Translations under genes and position numbers: made by a program
Shown here: positions 44,785-53,880 of the stretch, one piece after another
How positions within the stretch are numbered: the first letter of the stretch is position 1
How the letters are laid out: the number at the start of each line of letters is the position of its first letter
The notes under the pieces: generated by a model
Databases searched by the model: none
The model's input: the letters and a program-made list of their open reading frames with translations, nothing else
What the model was told of the DNA's origin: nothing
Assembly (NCBI GenBank): GCA_003150235.1
Contig: QAMW01000033.1
Location: forward strand, 1-64,000
DNA length: 64,000 nt
Source of the DNA: Bacteroidales bacterium
GTDB lineage: Bacteria > Bacteroidota > Bacteroidia > Bacteroidales > Muribaculaceae
Direction of reading: 5' to 3'

Positions 44785-45369
44785 CTAAAGCATCGACAGC
44801 GCTTTTTTTATGGCGGTCTCGACCTTTAAAGCCGGGTCAGCATCAAAGAGCTTTTTAAGCACTTTCTGCGACTGCGGGCGCGGAAACCCGAGCATCATCA
44901 AGGCGGCAAGCGCCTCGTCAAACGACTCGTTGGTAACCGGCGGCTGAATTAGTAACGCGTCATCACCCGGTTTTATTTTATCCTTCAGGTCAACAATTAT
45001 TCTTTGTGCGGTTTTTATGCCTATACCTTTCACATTTTTCAACCGCGCATGGTCGCCTGAGGTTATCACGATTTCAAGTTCCGCGACAGGAATCGATGAC
45101 AAAATTATACGCGCAGTGTTTGCCCCGACGCCCGACACTCCTATCAACAACCGAAACAAACTGCGTTCACGCTCGTCAATGAAACCGAACAGTATATGTG
45201 CATCCTCGCGTATGACTTCGTGTACAAGTAGCTTGACATTCCCTGTGCTACCCTCCAGTGCAGTATAGGTTGTGAGGGATATCTCGAGAAGATAACCGAT
45301 ACCGGAAGTCTCTATCACGGCATCGGTAGGGGTCAGCGACGCAAGCTGACCTTTTATATATTCAATCAT
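44785..45369 (-). CDS. ruvA: Holliday junction branch migration complex subunit RuvA
   Basis: A 194-aa DNA-binding subunit that holds the Holliday junction for RuvB. The N-terminal OB fold begins MIEYIKGQLASL, the helix-hairpin-helix motifs are in LLIGVSGVGANTA and LKNVKGIGIKTAQRI, and the C-terminal RuvB-contacting domain (EALAALMMLGF) is present. Length and order are normal. Upstream of sprA on the same strand. Confidence 0.96.
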   Translation of the reverse strand: MIEYIKGQLASLTPTDAVIETSGIGYLLEISLTTYTALEGSTGNVKLLVHEVIREDAHILFGFIDERERSLFRLLIGVSGVGANTARIILSSIPVAELEIVITSGDHARLKNVKGIGIKTAQRIIVDLKDKIKPGDDALLIQPPVTNESFDEALAALMMLGFPRPQSQKVLKKLFDADPALKVETAIKKALSML

Positions 45370-45397
45370 CGTATTCTATATTTATTTTGTTGTAAAA

Positions 45398-45751
45398 TTA
45401 CTTGTTTCTATGACCGGCGCGGTCTTTCAATATTGCCGCCATATTCTCTTTTGCCCACCCGATTAGTGAATTGATGTGAGGAAACAACGAACGTGTCCGT
45501 TCGGTAATGCTGTATTCCACTCTCGGAGGCACTTCGGCATAAACGGTGCGCGTCACTAACCCGTCATCTTCAAGCGTACGAAGCGTATTGGTGAGCATCT
45601 TCTGTGAAATGTCAGGTATCTCCCGTCGCAGTGTATTGAAACGCATAGTCGGCTGAAGATTCAGCGTGTAGAGCACCAACAACGACCATTTGTCGCTGAA
45701 ACGCGCAAGGATATTGCGTATAGGACATTCGGGATATAATTCTTCGTTCAT
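45398..45751 (-). CDS. HxlR-family winged-helix transcriptional regulator
   Basis: A 117-aa regulator. CPIRNILARFSDKWSLLVLYTL and the recognition segment FNTLRREIPDISQKMLTNTLRTLEDDGLV define the HxlR (DUF24) winged helix. A single Cys in the CPI motif is where several redox- or electrophile-sensing HxlR proteins react. It is divergent from a NAD(P)-binding protein, its likely target, with exact promoter boxes on both sides (45778-45785 and 45938-45945). Confidence 0.92.
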   Translation of the reverse strand: MNEELYPECPIRNILARFSDKWSLLVLYTLNLQPTMRFNTLRREIPDISQKMLTNTLRTLEDDGLVTRTVYAEVPPRVEYSITERTRSLFPHINSLIGWAKENMAAILKDRAGHRNK

Positions 45752-45777
45752 AACATCATGTCACTTAAATTACTCTA

Positions 45778-45785
45778 CAAAGGTA
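45778..45785 (-). promoter_or_regulatory. -7 box for the HxlR regulator
   Basis: TACCTTTG on the minus strand, an exact TAnnTTTG match, about 27 nt before the HxlR start codon. Confidence 0.55.
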
Positions 45786-45937
45786 ACTAACATTCCGGAA
45801 GTATGCAATATATATTTTTGGCTCCAGTTAAAAATCGTTAATTCAAATTTTATAAATAATTGGTTCACTACATTACTAACCTCGATGAAACTATCTGTCA
45901 TTCAAGTGCCTTCTTGACTTTCGGGTTTTTCAGATGT

Positions 45938-45945
45938 TATCTTTG
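45938..45945 (+). promoter_or_regulatory. -7 box for the NAD(P)-binding protein gene
   Basis: TATCTTTG, exact match to TAnnTTTG, with TTG at 45914-45916 giving a 21-nt spacer. About 30 nt before the start codon at 45975. Confidence 0.55.
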
Positions 45946-45974
45946 CAACAAGAAAATCAAAAATTATTGATAAT

Positions 45975-46625
45975 ATGAAGAAAACAGCACTCATCGGCGC
46001 AAGCGGTTTCGTAGGCAGCGCCATCCTGAAAGAACTCCTTTCACGTGGTTATGAAGTAGAAGCTCTGGTTCGTAATCCTGAAAATGTAAAGGTTAATAAT
46101 CCACATCTTACAGTGAAAAAGGTAGATGTTGCCGACACCAAGGCTCTCGCAGACGACCTCAAAGGTTATGACACTATAATAAGTGCCTATAATCCCGGTT
46201 GGACAAATCCCGACATCTATAATCTTACCCTACAGAATTATCCGCGTATTCTTGAAGCCGCCAAAGAGGCGGGAGTAAAGCGGCTGCTTATAGTCGGAGG
46301 TGCCGGCACCCTTTTCTGTGCCCCGGGACTCCGCGTGGTTGACAGCGGCGCAATCCCTGCGGAAATCATGGGCGGAGTGAAATCTCTCGGAAAATTCTAT
46401 CTCGAAACCCTCAACAATGAAAAGGATATTGACTGGGTATTTTTCTCGCCGGCAGGAGTGCTTGAGCCCGGTGAAGCAACCGGCACATACCGCCTCGGCA
46501 AGGATGATCTAATTGTCGACAGCAATGGTAACAGCCATATCACCGTAGGCGATTATGCCAAGGCGATGGTGGATGAACTTGATACGCCTTCCCATCATAA
46601 GGAGCGCTTCACGATAGGATACTAA
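45975..46625 (+). CDS. NmrA-like / atypical short-chain NAD(P)-binding protein
   Basis: A 216-aa Rossmann-fold protein with the N-terminal nucleotide motif GASGFVGSAILKEL (GxxGxxG) and a conserved VGGAGTLF strand. It resembles the NAD(P)H-binding family often paired with HxlR regulators in Bacteroidota. It lacks the YxxxK dyad of classical dehydrogenases, so it may be a sensor or a reductase; I cannot tell which. Its likely regulation is by the divergent HxlR protein. A terminator follows. Confidence 0.85.
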   Translation: MKKTALIGASGFVGSAILKELLSRGYEVEALVRNPENVKVNNPHLTVKKVDVADTKALADDLKGYDTIISAYNPGWTNPDIYNLTLQNYPRILEAAKEAGVKRLLIVGGAGTLFCAPGLRVVDSGAIPAEIMGGVKSLGKFYLETLNNEKDIDWVFFSPAGVLEPGEATGTYRLGKDDLIVDSNGNSHITVGDYAKAMVDELDTPSHHKERFTIGY

Positions 46626-46648
46626 TCCGACCATAACAGACAACCTCG

Positions 46649-46688
46649 CATCCCCGCCGGTCACCATAATCCGACGGGGATGAATTTT
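46649..46688 (+). terminator. Rho-independent terminator
   Basis: Perfect 8-bp stem CATCCCCG / CGGGGATG (46649-46656 with 46675-46682), followed by AATTTTTA, 24 nt after the NAD(P)-binding protein gene. Confidence 0.75.
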
Positions 46689-46799
46689 TATACTTTGAAT
46701 AATATCTATGTATTTATCTATGCAGTAATTTTCGGTTTTATAATGATATTGACCCGGAGAATGAATGGACTATCACCGTTTAAGCATGAATCAATCGAA

Positions 46800-47315
46800 T
46801 TAAATTCCGAACGCATCCGAATATCTGACCGTGCCTTCAGGCAATGGTGGATTTAATGGATATACCATATAAAATTGTGGTGGAACGTCAAAAGGCGACA
46901 TGATACCAAATGTTGAGGCGGGAAGATAACCGCTCTTACTGTAATATCCCGGAGAGCCAAGTACTACCGAGCAACAATAGCCCATCTCTTTGGCTCGCTT
47001 ATGCGCGGTCATTATAAGCGTCTGTCCGATGCCTTTATTTTGAAAAGATGGAATTACCGCCAATGGAGCCATAGCCAAAGCGCAGACATTTCCAATGGAT
47101 ATTCGTGAGAACATTATGTGTCCGACAATCATTCCATCGACTTCGGCGACAAGCGACAACTCCGGAATGTATTCATCAGTAATACGCAGTCGGTCAACAA
47201 GATTATGTTCGTCGCCGTCAGTATGTTCCGCGCCTGCAAAAGCCGCTTTGACAACATTTCTAATCGCATCGAAATCCCTCTCTTCTTCTTGCCTGATAGT
47301 TACTAAATCATTCAT
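46800..47315 (-). CDS. GNAT family N-acetyltransferase
   Basis: A 171-aa acetyl-CoA-dependent N-acetyltransferase of unknown substrate. The GNAT fold is seen from IRQEEERDFDAIRNVV through the core strand EVDGMIVGHIMFS to the acetyl-CoA loop IPSFQNKGIGQTLIMTA (Q/R-x-x-G-x-G/A type). The late GSPGYYSKSGY matches the YjaB/YhbS-like subgroup. The start at 47315 (MNDLVTIRQ) or 47321 cannot be separated. Possibly cotranscribed with the two genes upstream. Confidence 0.9.
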   Translation of the reverse strand: MNDLVTIRQEEERDFDAIRNVVKAAFAGAEHTDGDEHNLVDRLRITDEYIPELSLVAEVDGMIVGHIMFSRISIGNVCALAMAPLAVIPSFQNKGIGQTLIMTAHKRAKEMGYCCSVVLGSPGYYSKSGYLPASTFGIMSPFDVPPQFYMVYPLNPPLPEGTVRYSDAFGI

Positions 47316-47351
47316 ATCCACAACGTCATTTGTCTTAATAATGCCTACAAT

Positions 47352-47672
47352 TCAATAAATCTGCATCTTCCCGTCTTCCACGACCGACAATACTCCTTTA
47401 ATGCCGTCGTAATACTTTGTCGCCTCCTGTATTGTTTTACCATCGGGGACAGTCACGGCAATACCGTTGATATTTTTATAAACATACAAGACATCAGAGC
47501 CATATTTTTTCGCAGCTTCAATCAATTCACTATTGCCGCCTTGAGGGTCATAATATATTATGAGATTTTCATGCCCTAAGATTTTCTGCGTCGATTTAGT
47601 TGTACTACAACCTGACATTGACATAATAATTATAAGCGCAAGCAAATTGGCAACAAATAGTCTGATATTCAT
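47352..47672 (-). CDS. Small lipoprotein with inhibitor I9-like C-terminal half
   Basis: A 106-aa lipoprotein: a signal peptide with lipobox MSGC (C22), then about 80 residues. The C-terminal half (YKNINGIAVTVPDGKTIQEA, then YYDGIKGVLSVVED) has the pattern of subtilisin-propeptide / I9 inhibitors, a beta-alpha-beta unit ending in G-V-x-x-V-x-x-D. That likeness is my pattern reading and not certain. No subtilase is nearby. Function unknown. Confidence 0.75.
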   Translation of the reverse strand: MNIRLFVANLLALIIIMSMSGCSTTKSTQKILGHENLIIYYDPQGGNSELIEAAKKYGSDVLYVYKNINGIAVTVPDGKTIQEATKYYDGIKGVLSVVEDGKMQIY

Positions 47673-47709
47673 AAATTTATCCGTATAGATTATCTCTATT
47701 TATATATGA

Positions 47710-48102
47710 TTATTCGTAGTCGATTCGCTCGATTTTGAAGATTACGGGACGCGTACCGTCGTTGCAACAGGTAATCATAGTGTTCTCGTCGCGCATCCAT
47801 CCTTTCATTATAGAGCCTCCCTGCAACCCCGTGTAGATATAACGCGATATGGCATCCCAAGCCTCGGAGCAGAAAGGTTTCTTCGGACCACCGGCAATCT
47901 CATCAGGATTACAATCGGTTTTTATGAGGGTGTTTAGTCCGCAGTGCCAGAAATCATCACGCTCGTCGTCGCGATAAAATATAAACTCATCGCCCTTGTT
48001 ATATACCGGACATTTCCCTGAACAAGGATTGGCGCAATACTGCTGCTGGTATTCAGGATATAATTTGGTGTCAAGCACCGTCACTTTCACTTTATGCTTC
48101 AT
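47710..48102 (-). CDS. TIGR04076 family protein
   Basis: A 130-aa cytosolic protein with several Cys residues (CANPCSGKCP near the N-terminus and ITCCNDGTRPVIFKIERI at the end) matching the TIGR04076 family. No function is known to me; the paired cysteines suggest a metal or redox role. It has its own promoter box overlapping a 12-bp palindrome (48125-48140) and heads the run toward the small lipoprotein and acetyltransferase. Confidence 0.85.
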   Translation of the reverse strand: MKHKVKVTVLDTKLYPEYQQQYCANPCSGKCPVYNKGDEFIFYRDDERDDFWHCGLNTLIKTDCNPDEIAGGPKKPFCSEAWDAISRYIYTGLQGGSIMKGWMRDENTMITCCNDGTRPVIFKIERIDYE

Positions 48103-48124
48103 ATTTCGTCCAAGCTTATTAATG

Positions 48125-48140
48125 CAAATATACCGGTATA
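48125..48140 (-). promoter_or_regulatory. -7 box overlapping a perfect 12-bp palindrome
   Basis: TATATTTG (minus, 48125-48132) matches TAnnTTTG and overlaps the perfect palindrome TATACCGGTATA at 48129-48140. A palindrome sitting on a promoter box is a plausible operator for a dimeric repressor. Confidence 0.5.
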
Positions 48141-48188
48141 TTGGAAAGAGATGACGTTAGTATCTGTTAAATTTATAAAATTGAAGTA

Positions 48189-48196
48189 TAATTTTG
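48189..48196 (+). promoter_or_regulatory. -7 box for the ABC export operon
   Basis: TAATTTTG, exact TAnnTTTG match, giving a leader of about 100 nt before the ATP-binding protein gene. A small GGGTT/AACCC hairpin (48264-48282 region) followed by an A-rich stretch lies in the leader. Confidence 0.55.
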
Positions 48197-48306
48197 TGGC
48201 TACGCCAGAGAGCTTTACTACTTTTGTTTAAATTTTATATAATCACGTTGCAACTTTTTTACGGGTTTACGCATCTAACCCATAAAAAAGCAGGAAAAGT
48301 AAAGCT

Positions 48307-48966
48307 ATGATACATCTTTCCGACATAAACAAGACCTATCCCGGTGCAGTGCCGCTGCACGTATTGAAAGGTATCAACCTTGACATTGACAAAGGCGAAC
48401 TTGTGTCAATCATGGGAGCGTCAGGCTCTGGAAAATCCACACTACTTAACATATTGGGCATACTCGACTCATACGACACAGGTGAGTACGTACTTGACGG
48501 CACCCTGATAAAAAATCTAAGTGAAAACAGGGCGGCGGAACTTCGCAACAAGCTCATAGGATTTGTATTCCAGTCTTTCAACCTCATCAATTATAAGGAT
48601 GCGATGGAAAATGTTGCGTTACCGCTATTCTATCAAGGTGTGCCGCGACGCAAACGCAATAAACTGGCACTTGAGCAGCTTGACAGAATGGGGTTGAAAG
48701 AGTGGTCCCACCATCTGCCGAGCGAACTGTCGGGTGGTCAGAAGCAGCGTGTGGCGATAGCACGTGCCCTCATCACCAATCCGGCAATCATCCTTGCCGA
48801 CGAGCCGACAGGTGCGCTTGACAGCAAGACTTCGGTCGAGGTCATGAAGATATTCCGTCAGCTCAACGACGAAGGTATGACCACGGTGATAGTAACCCAC
48901 GACCCTAATGTGGGCGCACAGACCAACCGCATTATCAGAATTTCCGACGGACTTATAATGGATTGA
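48307..48966 (+). CDS. MacB/LolD-type ABC transporter ATP-binding protein
   Basis: A 219-aa cytosolic ATPase for a type VII (mechanotransmission) ABC exporter. Walker A GASGSGKST, signature LSGGQKQRVAIA, Walker B ILADEPTGALD and the H-loop VTHDPN are all intact. It is first in an operon with two MacB-like permeases, a membrane-fusion protein and a TolC-like channel, which together should span both membranes and expel a peptide, lipid or drug; the cargo is not shown. Confidence 0.95.
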   Translation: MIHLSDINKTYPGAVPLHVLKGINLDIDKGELVSIMGASGSGKSTLLNILGILDSYDTGEYVLDGTLIKNLSENRAAELRNKLIGFVFQSFNLINYKDAMENVALPLFYQGVPRRKRNKLALEQLDRMGLKEWSHHLPSELSGGQKQRVAIARALITNPAIILADEPTGALDSKTSVEVMKIFRQLNDEGMTTVIVTHDPNVGAQTNRIIRISDGLIMD

Positions 48967-48970
48967 CCCG

Positions 48971-50185
48971 ATGCTCGACCTTATAAATGAAATATGGCAG
49001 ACGATGCGCACCAACAAACTGCGCACGATACTGACCGGCATCTCCGTCGCCTGGGGCATATTCATGCTCATCATGCTCGTAGGGCTCGCCAAAGGTGTAT
49101 TGAACTCCTTTGAGGATGGAGACTTTGCCAAACGCGCCAACATAATACAGGTGTGGCCGGGATATGCCTCGTTGCCATATAAAGGATTAAAAGAGGGACG
49201 CGTGATAAATATCCGCAACACCGATCTTGAGAAAATCGAACGCGAAAATGCCGATATGGTCGATTATGCCGCCGCACAATTAAGCATGCCGTCAGCCAAC
49301 ATATCCACATCACGCGATTACGTGAACAAGTCTTATACCGGTGTGTTTCCTGAAGCACAGGAGCAGCTTGTCATGAGTCACGGGCGCTTCATCAACGACC
49401 ATGACCTTGAGACGCAACGAAAAGCGATAGTTCTCGACAAGAAAAGCGCGGAGACGCTTTTCGGCAGCGCGGACAAGGCGGTAGGCAACATAGTCAACAT
49501 GACCGGGCTGTCGTTTACGGTAGTAGGAGTATATGACCACCAATGGCAAAGCAGCATCTATATTCCTTACACTACGGCAAGAGCATTGAAGGGATACGAC
49601 GATAAACTCAGCACCCTGCGTGTATCCGCTTCCGGCATCAACACGCTTGAAAAAGCTGACGAGCTTGAGAAAAAAGTACGCGCGACATTGGGCAAATCCG
49701 AATCGTTCGATCCCGATGACTCCAGTGCCGTGTGGGTATGGAACCGCTTTTCCAACTATATAAGCAATCTAAAGGTAACCGACATATTAAACACTGTGAT
49801 GTGGGTAATCGGACTGCTTACACTGATAACGGGTATCGTCGGCGTGAGCAACATCATGTTTGTATCGGTAAGAGAACGTACCCATGAAATCGGGATACGT
49901 CGCGCCATTGGTGCAAAACCGGCGCGCATACTTAAGCAAGTGATATTGGAAAGCGTGGCGATGACAACCGTATTCGGCTATTTCGGCATACTTCTCGGCA
50001 CAATCGGTACAGAGATTCTTTCACGTATGTTTGCCGGTTCGGATTTCATAAAAGACCCGACGGTCAGTATATCACTCGCCCTTGAGGTGACGCTGGTATT
50101 GATTGTTGCCGGAGCACTTGCCGGACTCTTTCCGGCACTCCGGGCTTTAAAGATACGCCCGGTAGAGGCATTAAGGACAGAATAA
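48971..50185 (+). CDS. MacB-like ABC permease, first of two
   Basis: A 404-aa inner-membrane permease. One N-terminal membrane helix (ILTGISVAWGIFMLIMLVG) is followed by a periplasmic MacB_PCD domain of about 230 residues. Three C-terminal helices follow, with the FtsX block VRERTHEIGIRRAIGAKPARI. It starts 4 nt after the ATPase gene. It pairs with the next gene to make a probable heterodimer. Confidence 0.94.
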   Translation: MLDLINEIWQTMRTNKLRTILTGISVAWGIFMLIMLVGLAKGVLNSFEDGDFAKRANIIQVWPGYASLPYKGLKEGRVINIRNTDLEKIERENADMVDYAAAQLSMPSANISTSRDYVNKSYTGVFPEAQEQLVMSHGRFINDHDLETQRKAIVLDKKSAETLFGSADKAVGNIVNMTGLSFTVVGVYDHQWQSSIYIPYTTARALKGYDDKLSTLRVSASGINTLEKADELEKKVRATLGKSESFDPDDSSAVWVWNRFSNYISNLKVTDILNTVMWVIGLLTLITGIVGVSNIMFVSVRERTHEIGIRRAIGAKPARILKQVILESVAMTTVFGYFGILLGTIGTEILSRMFAGSDFIKDPTVSISLALEVTLVLIVAGALAGLFPALRALKIRPVEALRTE

Positions 50186-50198
50186 AGAATGGCGCAAT

Positions 50199-51443
50199 AT
50201 GAAAAATCCCGTATTCGACATAGACAACTGGAAAGAAATCACCGCCACACTCGGCAGAAACAAGACGCGCACCTTCCTGACCGCGTTTGGTATATTCTGG
50301 GGCACGGCTATGCTTGCGATGCTGTGGGGAGGAGCACAGGGTTTTCAAGATCTGCTGCGAAGAAATTTCGCCGGATTCTCGACAAACACCGCTCTCGTGT
50401 TTGCCGGCAACACAAGCATACCATACAAAGGATTCAGTAAAGGGATGTGGTGGTCACTGACCCAGACCGACATAGACAACATGCGTAAGAGCATTCCGGA
50501 GATAAGCGCGTCATCGGCAGTCACTACCTATTCGACCACGGCTATCCATGGCGACAAGAGCTATGCCACCCAGATACAAGGCATCGAGAGCCAATATCCT
50601 CTTATCAACAAGCCTGTCATATATGAGGGCAGGTTTATCAACGACTCCGACGGCAGCAATGACCGTAAGGTTTGTGTACTCGGCAAACGGGTTGCGGCAG
50701 AACTGTTCGGCACAGGTTCTCCGATAGGAAAATTCGTTGCACTCGACAACATCTATTATCGTGTTGTCGGAGTTGCCGGACAGACTTCCGAAATAAACAT
50801 CAACGGTAAAATTGACGAGATGGTACTCGTGCCCCACTCCACTATGCAGCGCGCCTATAACATAGGGCAGAATGTGGGCATGGTAATCCTTTCATGCAAA
50901 AACGGGACAACCCCCACATCCATCCGTCCGCGAATAGAGCGCATCATCAGGGCAAGCCATCCTATCCATCCCGAAGATACCCAGGCAATAGAATTCTGGG
51001 ATGTCTCGGAGGAATTTGCAATGGTGGAGAATGTGTTCAGCGGTGTCGACATCCTTGTTCTGTTTGTAGGCTTCGGGTCGCTTCTCGCGGGAATAATCGG
51101 AGTTGGTAACATAATGTGGATTATTGTCAAGGAGCGCACCCAGGAGATAGGTGTAAGACGCGCCATAGGCGCCAAACCGCGCGACATAATCATGCAGATT
51201 CTTTCAGAAAGTATCGTGCTGACAACTGTGGCAGGTATCGCAGGTATATGTTTTGCCGTGATAGTGCTCCATATTGTTGCGATAATGACAACCGAAGACG
51301 GCAATACGCCCGGATTCCAGCTCACTTTCATGAACGCGATGACCATACTTGTCGTATTCCTGACCCTGGGCTCGGCGGCCGGTATCGTACCCGCAATCAA
51401 AGCAATGAGAATAAAACCCATAGAGGCTCTTAACGATAAATAA
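50199..51443 (+). CDS. MacB-like ABC permease, second of two
   Basis: A 414-aa paralogue of the preceding permease with the same layout: helix in TFLTAFGIFWGTAMLAMLWGG, periplasmic domain, then three helices with VKERTQEIGVRRAIGAKPRD. The two differ enough to be separate partners rather than a recent duplication. It lies 13 nt after the first permease and 19 nt before the adaptor gene. Confidence 0.94.
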   Translation: MKNPVFDIDNWKEITATLGRNKTRTFLTAFGIFWGTAMLAMLWGGAQGFQDLLRRNFAGFSTNTALVFAGNTSIPYKGFSKGMWWSLTQTDIDNMRKSIPEISASSAVTTYSTTAIHGDKSYATQIQGIESQYPLINKPVIYEGRFINDSDGSNDRKVCVLGKRVAAELFGTGSPIGKFVALDNIYYRVVGVAGQTSEININGKIDEMVLVPHSTMQRAYNIGQNVGMVILSCKNGTTPTSIRPRIERIIRASHPIHPEDTQAIEFWDVSEEFAMVENVFSGVDILVLFVGFGSLLAGIIGVGNIMWIIVKERTQEIGVRRAIGAKPRDIIMQILSESIVLTTVAGIAGICFAVIVLHIVAIMTTEDGNTPGFQLTFMNAMTILVVFLTLGSAAGIVPAIKAMRIKPIEALNDK

Positions 51444-51462
51444 ACAAAACTTCATCACAATA

Positions 51463-52560
51463 ATGAAAAAGGTAATTCGCATTTTAATCTGGACTCTTGT
51501 AGCCCTGTTGTTTTTAGGCACATTTGTCTATCTGTTCTACAATTCGAGGTCAAAGACCACAGTTTATGAGATTGTGACACCGGAGATAGGCAACATCGAG
51601 CGTCGCACAGTACTTACCGGCAAAATCGAGCCGAGAGATGAAATCGAGATCAAGCCTCAGATTTCAGGTATTATCTCGGAAATAAATGTCGAGCCGGGCG
51701 ACCTTGTAAAAGAGGGCGACATCATTGCCAAAATCAAAGTGATTCCCGAGGAGTCGCAACTGTCATCGGCACAAAACCGCGTGGAAGTGGCACGAATTTC
51801 GATGAATCAGGCACAAATCGAACACGATCGCACAAAGTCGCTTTACGACAAAAAGTTTGTAAGTCGTGAAGAATATGAGCAGTCAGGTGTCACACTTGAC
51901 AAAGCGCGCGCCGAATATGAATCGGCTGTCGATGCGCTCTCAATCGTAAGAGACGGTATCTCGACAAGCAACGCCCAACAGAGTAACACCCTTGTACGTG
52001 CCACAATCGACGGTCTTATCCTTGAAGTGCCTGTCAAGGTAGGTACTTCCGTAATCCAGGCAAACACAATGAACGATGGAACCACGGTGGCAAAAATTGC
52101 CGACATGACCAATCTTATATTCAAGGGTAAGGTAGATGAAACCGAAGTGGGATTGCTCCAGCCCGGCATGACCACCACAATATCTATCGGAGCGCTTCCC
52201 GGAGTATCGCCCAACGCAGTGATTGAATACATCGCCCCGAAAAGCACGGAGGAAAACGGCTCAAACACATTTGAGCTCAAAGCTGCAATCGAAGTGCCCG
52301 ACACAGTGCAGTTGCGCGCAGGCTACAGTGCGAATGCCTCAATACGCCTGAATCATGCCGACAGTGTGCTTACCATCCCGGAAGGAGTCATCGAGTGGGC
52401 AGGCGACAGCACATTTGTATATTGCCTGACCGCCGAAGAACCGGCACAGCAGTTTGAGCGCCGCAGCATTGTCACCGGACTATCCGACGGCATCAACATA
52501 GAGGTAAAGTCGGGTATTGACAAGACCACGCGCCTCAGAGGTAATGAGAAAAATGATTGA
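51463..52560 (+). CDS. Membrane-fusion protein (MacA/HlyD-type periplasmic adaptor)
   Basis: A 365-aa adaptor linking the inner-membrane exporter to the TolC-like channel. N-terminal membrane anchor (residues about 6-28), lipoyl-like half motif EIKPQISGIISEINVEPGD, an alpha-helical hairpin (about 100-165) and the second lipoyl half with RATIDGLILEVPV, then a beta-barrel and membrane-proximal domain. Length and order fit MacA-like adaptors. Confidence 0.94.
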   Translation: MKKVIRILIWTLVALLFLGTFVYLFYNSRSKTTVYEIVTPEIGNIERRTVLTGKIEPRDEIEIKPQISGIISEINVEPGDLVKEGDIIAKIKVIPEESQLSSAQNRVEVARISMNQAQIEHDRTKSLYDKKFVSREEYEQSGVTLDKARAEYESAVDALSIVRDGISTSNAQQSNTLVRATIDGLILEVPVKVGTSVIQANTMNDGTTVAKIADMTNLIFKGKVDETEVGLLQPGMTTTISIGALPGVSPNAVIEYIAPKSTEENGSNTFELKAAIEVPDTVQLRAGYSANASIRLNHADSVLTIPEGVIEWAGDSTFVYCLTAEEPAQQFERRSIVTGLSDGINIEVKSGIDKTTRLRGNEKND

Positions 52561-52581
52561 TAAATCCATTTTACGACTGTC

Positions 52582-53880
52582 ATGAAGCATCTGTTATTAT
52601 ATCCGGCACTGTTATTGGGCACGTTCCCCGCTATTGCCGAGACCTGGGATCTCGACCGGTGTATAAGCTATGCCGTAGAAAATAATATCACAATCAAGTC
52701 GCGGCAAAACGATGTCGCATCCTCGCAGCAAAATGTCACCGACGCTAAATCACGCTATCTTCCGACTCTCTCGGCTAATGCCGGGCAGTCATGGAACATC
52801 GGGCGTGGACTTACAGCCGAGAACACGTATGCCGACCGCAACACATCCAATTTCCAATGGGGCGCATCTTTCAATCTGCCCATATTCTCAGGTCTGTCGA
52901 CAACGCGTCAGGTAGCGTATGCCAAGGCAAATCTCGCCACAGTCACCGAGCAATATGAAGCGGCAAAAGAGGACATCTCGCTCAATGTAATCACTGCATA
53001 CCTTCAGGTGCTCTACTGCAAGGAGCTTAATGAAGTGGCGATAGGGCAGGTCGAACTGTCGGAATACGAGCTTGAACGACGCTCGGCACTGCTCGAAGCC
53101 GGTAAAATACCGGAAATCGACATGCTTGAAGCGAAGTCACAGCTCGCCCAGGATGAGCTGAACCGGACACAGACCGCAAACGACATACGCCTCGCCCTTG
53201 TGGATCTTGCACAACTCCTTGAACTTGACGACATCGACGGTTTCGACGTAAGCCCGCTTGATGACGACTCTTCACTTCTTACATTGACGCCTGAAGATGT
53301 TTACGACGCGGCGTTGCAGCATAATCATACAATACTTGCGGCACGTAACGGTATCATCGCTTCAGATAAAAACATTTCGCTTGCCAAGACCGGCTACATA
53401 CCCACTGTAAATTTCAACGCCGGTCTCGGAAGTTCCTACTACAAGATATCAGGTATGCCCAATGACCCGTTTGGCAAACAGATGAAAAACAATTACAGCA
53501 CCTATTTCGGATTTTCACTGAACATACCGATATTTGACGCACTTAATACACGCAATTCGGTAAACCGGGCAAAAGTACAGAGTGTGACCGCGCGCCTTCA
53601 ATACGATGATGCATGCCAGCGGCTTTTCAAGTCAATCCAGCAGGCGTATTACCAGGCTGATGGTGCCCGACATAAGCTGAAGGCAAGTGAAGTGGCGGAA
53701 GATGCAGCACAAAAAGCGTTCGAAGCAATGAGGGAGAAATATAACCTCGGAAGAGCGACACCGAGCGAATATGAGCAAAGCAAGACAAAAGCACTAAGGG
53801 CAACCGCAGAGCGCATACAGGCAGGCTACGAGCTGATACTGCGCACCCGTCTGCTCGAATTTTATGCTACGCCTCACTGA
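52582..53880 (+). CDS. TolC-family outer-membrane efflux channel
   Basis: A 432-aa outer-membrane factor. It has a signal peptide (MKHLLLYPALLLGTFPAIA) and two internally homologous OEP halves, the first with SRYLPTLSANAGQSW and the second with KTGYIPTVNFNAGLGSSYY. The long coiled helices are rich in Ala, Gln and Glu. It completes the tripartite exporter. Its 3' end overlaps the convergent DUF3109 gene by 7 bp. Confidence 0.94.
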   Translation: MKHLLLYPALLLGTFPAIAETWDLDRCISYAVENNITIKSRQNDVASSQQNVTDAKSRYLPTLSANAGQSWNIGRGLTAENTYADRNTSNFQWGASFNLPIFSGLSTTRQVAYAKANLATVTEQYEAAKEDISLNVITAYLQVLYCKELNEVAIGQVELSEYELERRSALLEAGKIPEIDMLEAKSQLAQDELNRTQTANDIRLALVDLAQLLELDDIDGFDVSPLDDDSSLLTLTPEDVYDAALQHNHTILAARNGIIASDKNISLAKTGYIPTVNFNAGLGSSYYKISGMPNDPFGKQMKNNYSTYFGFSLNIPIFDALNTRNSVNRAKVQSVTARLQYDDACQRLFKSIQQAYYQADGARHKLKASEVAEDAAQKAFEAMREKYNLGRATPSEYEQSKTKALRATAERIQAGYELILRTRLLEFYATPH

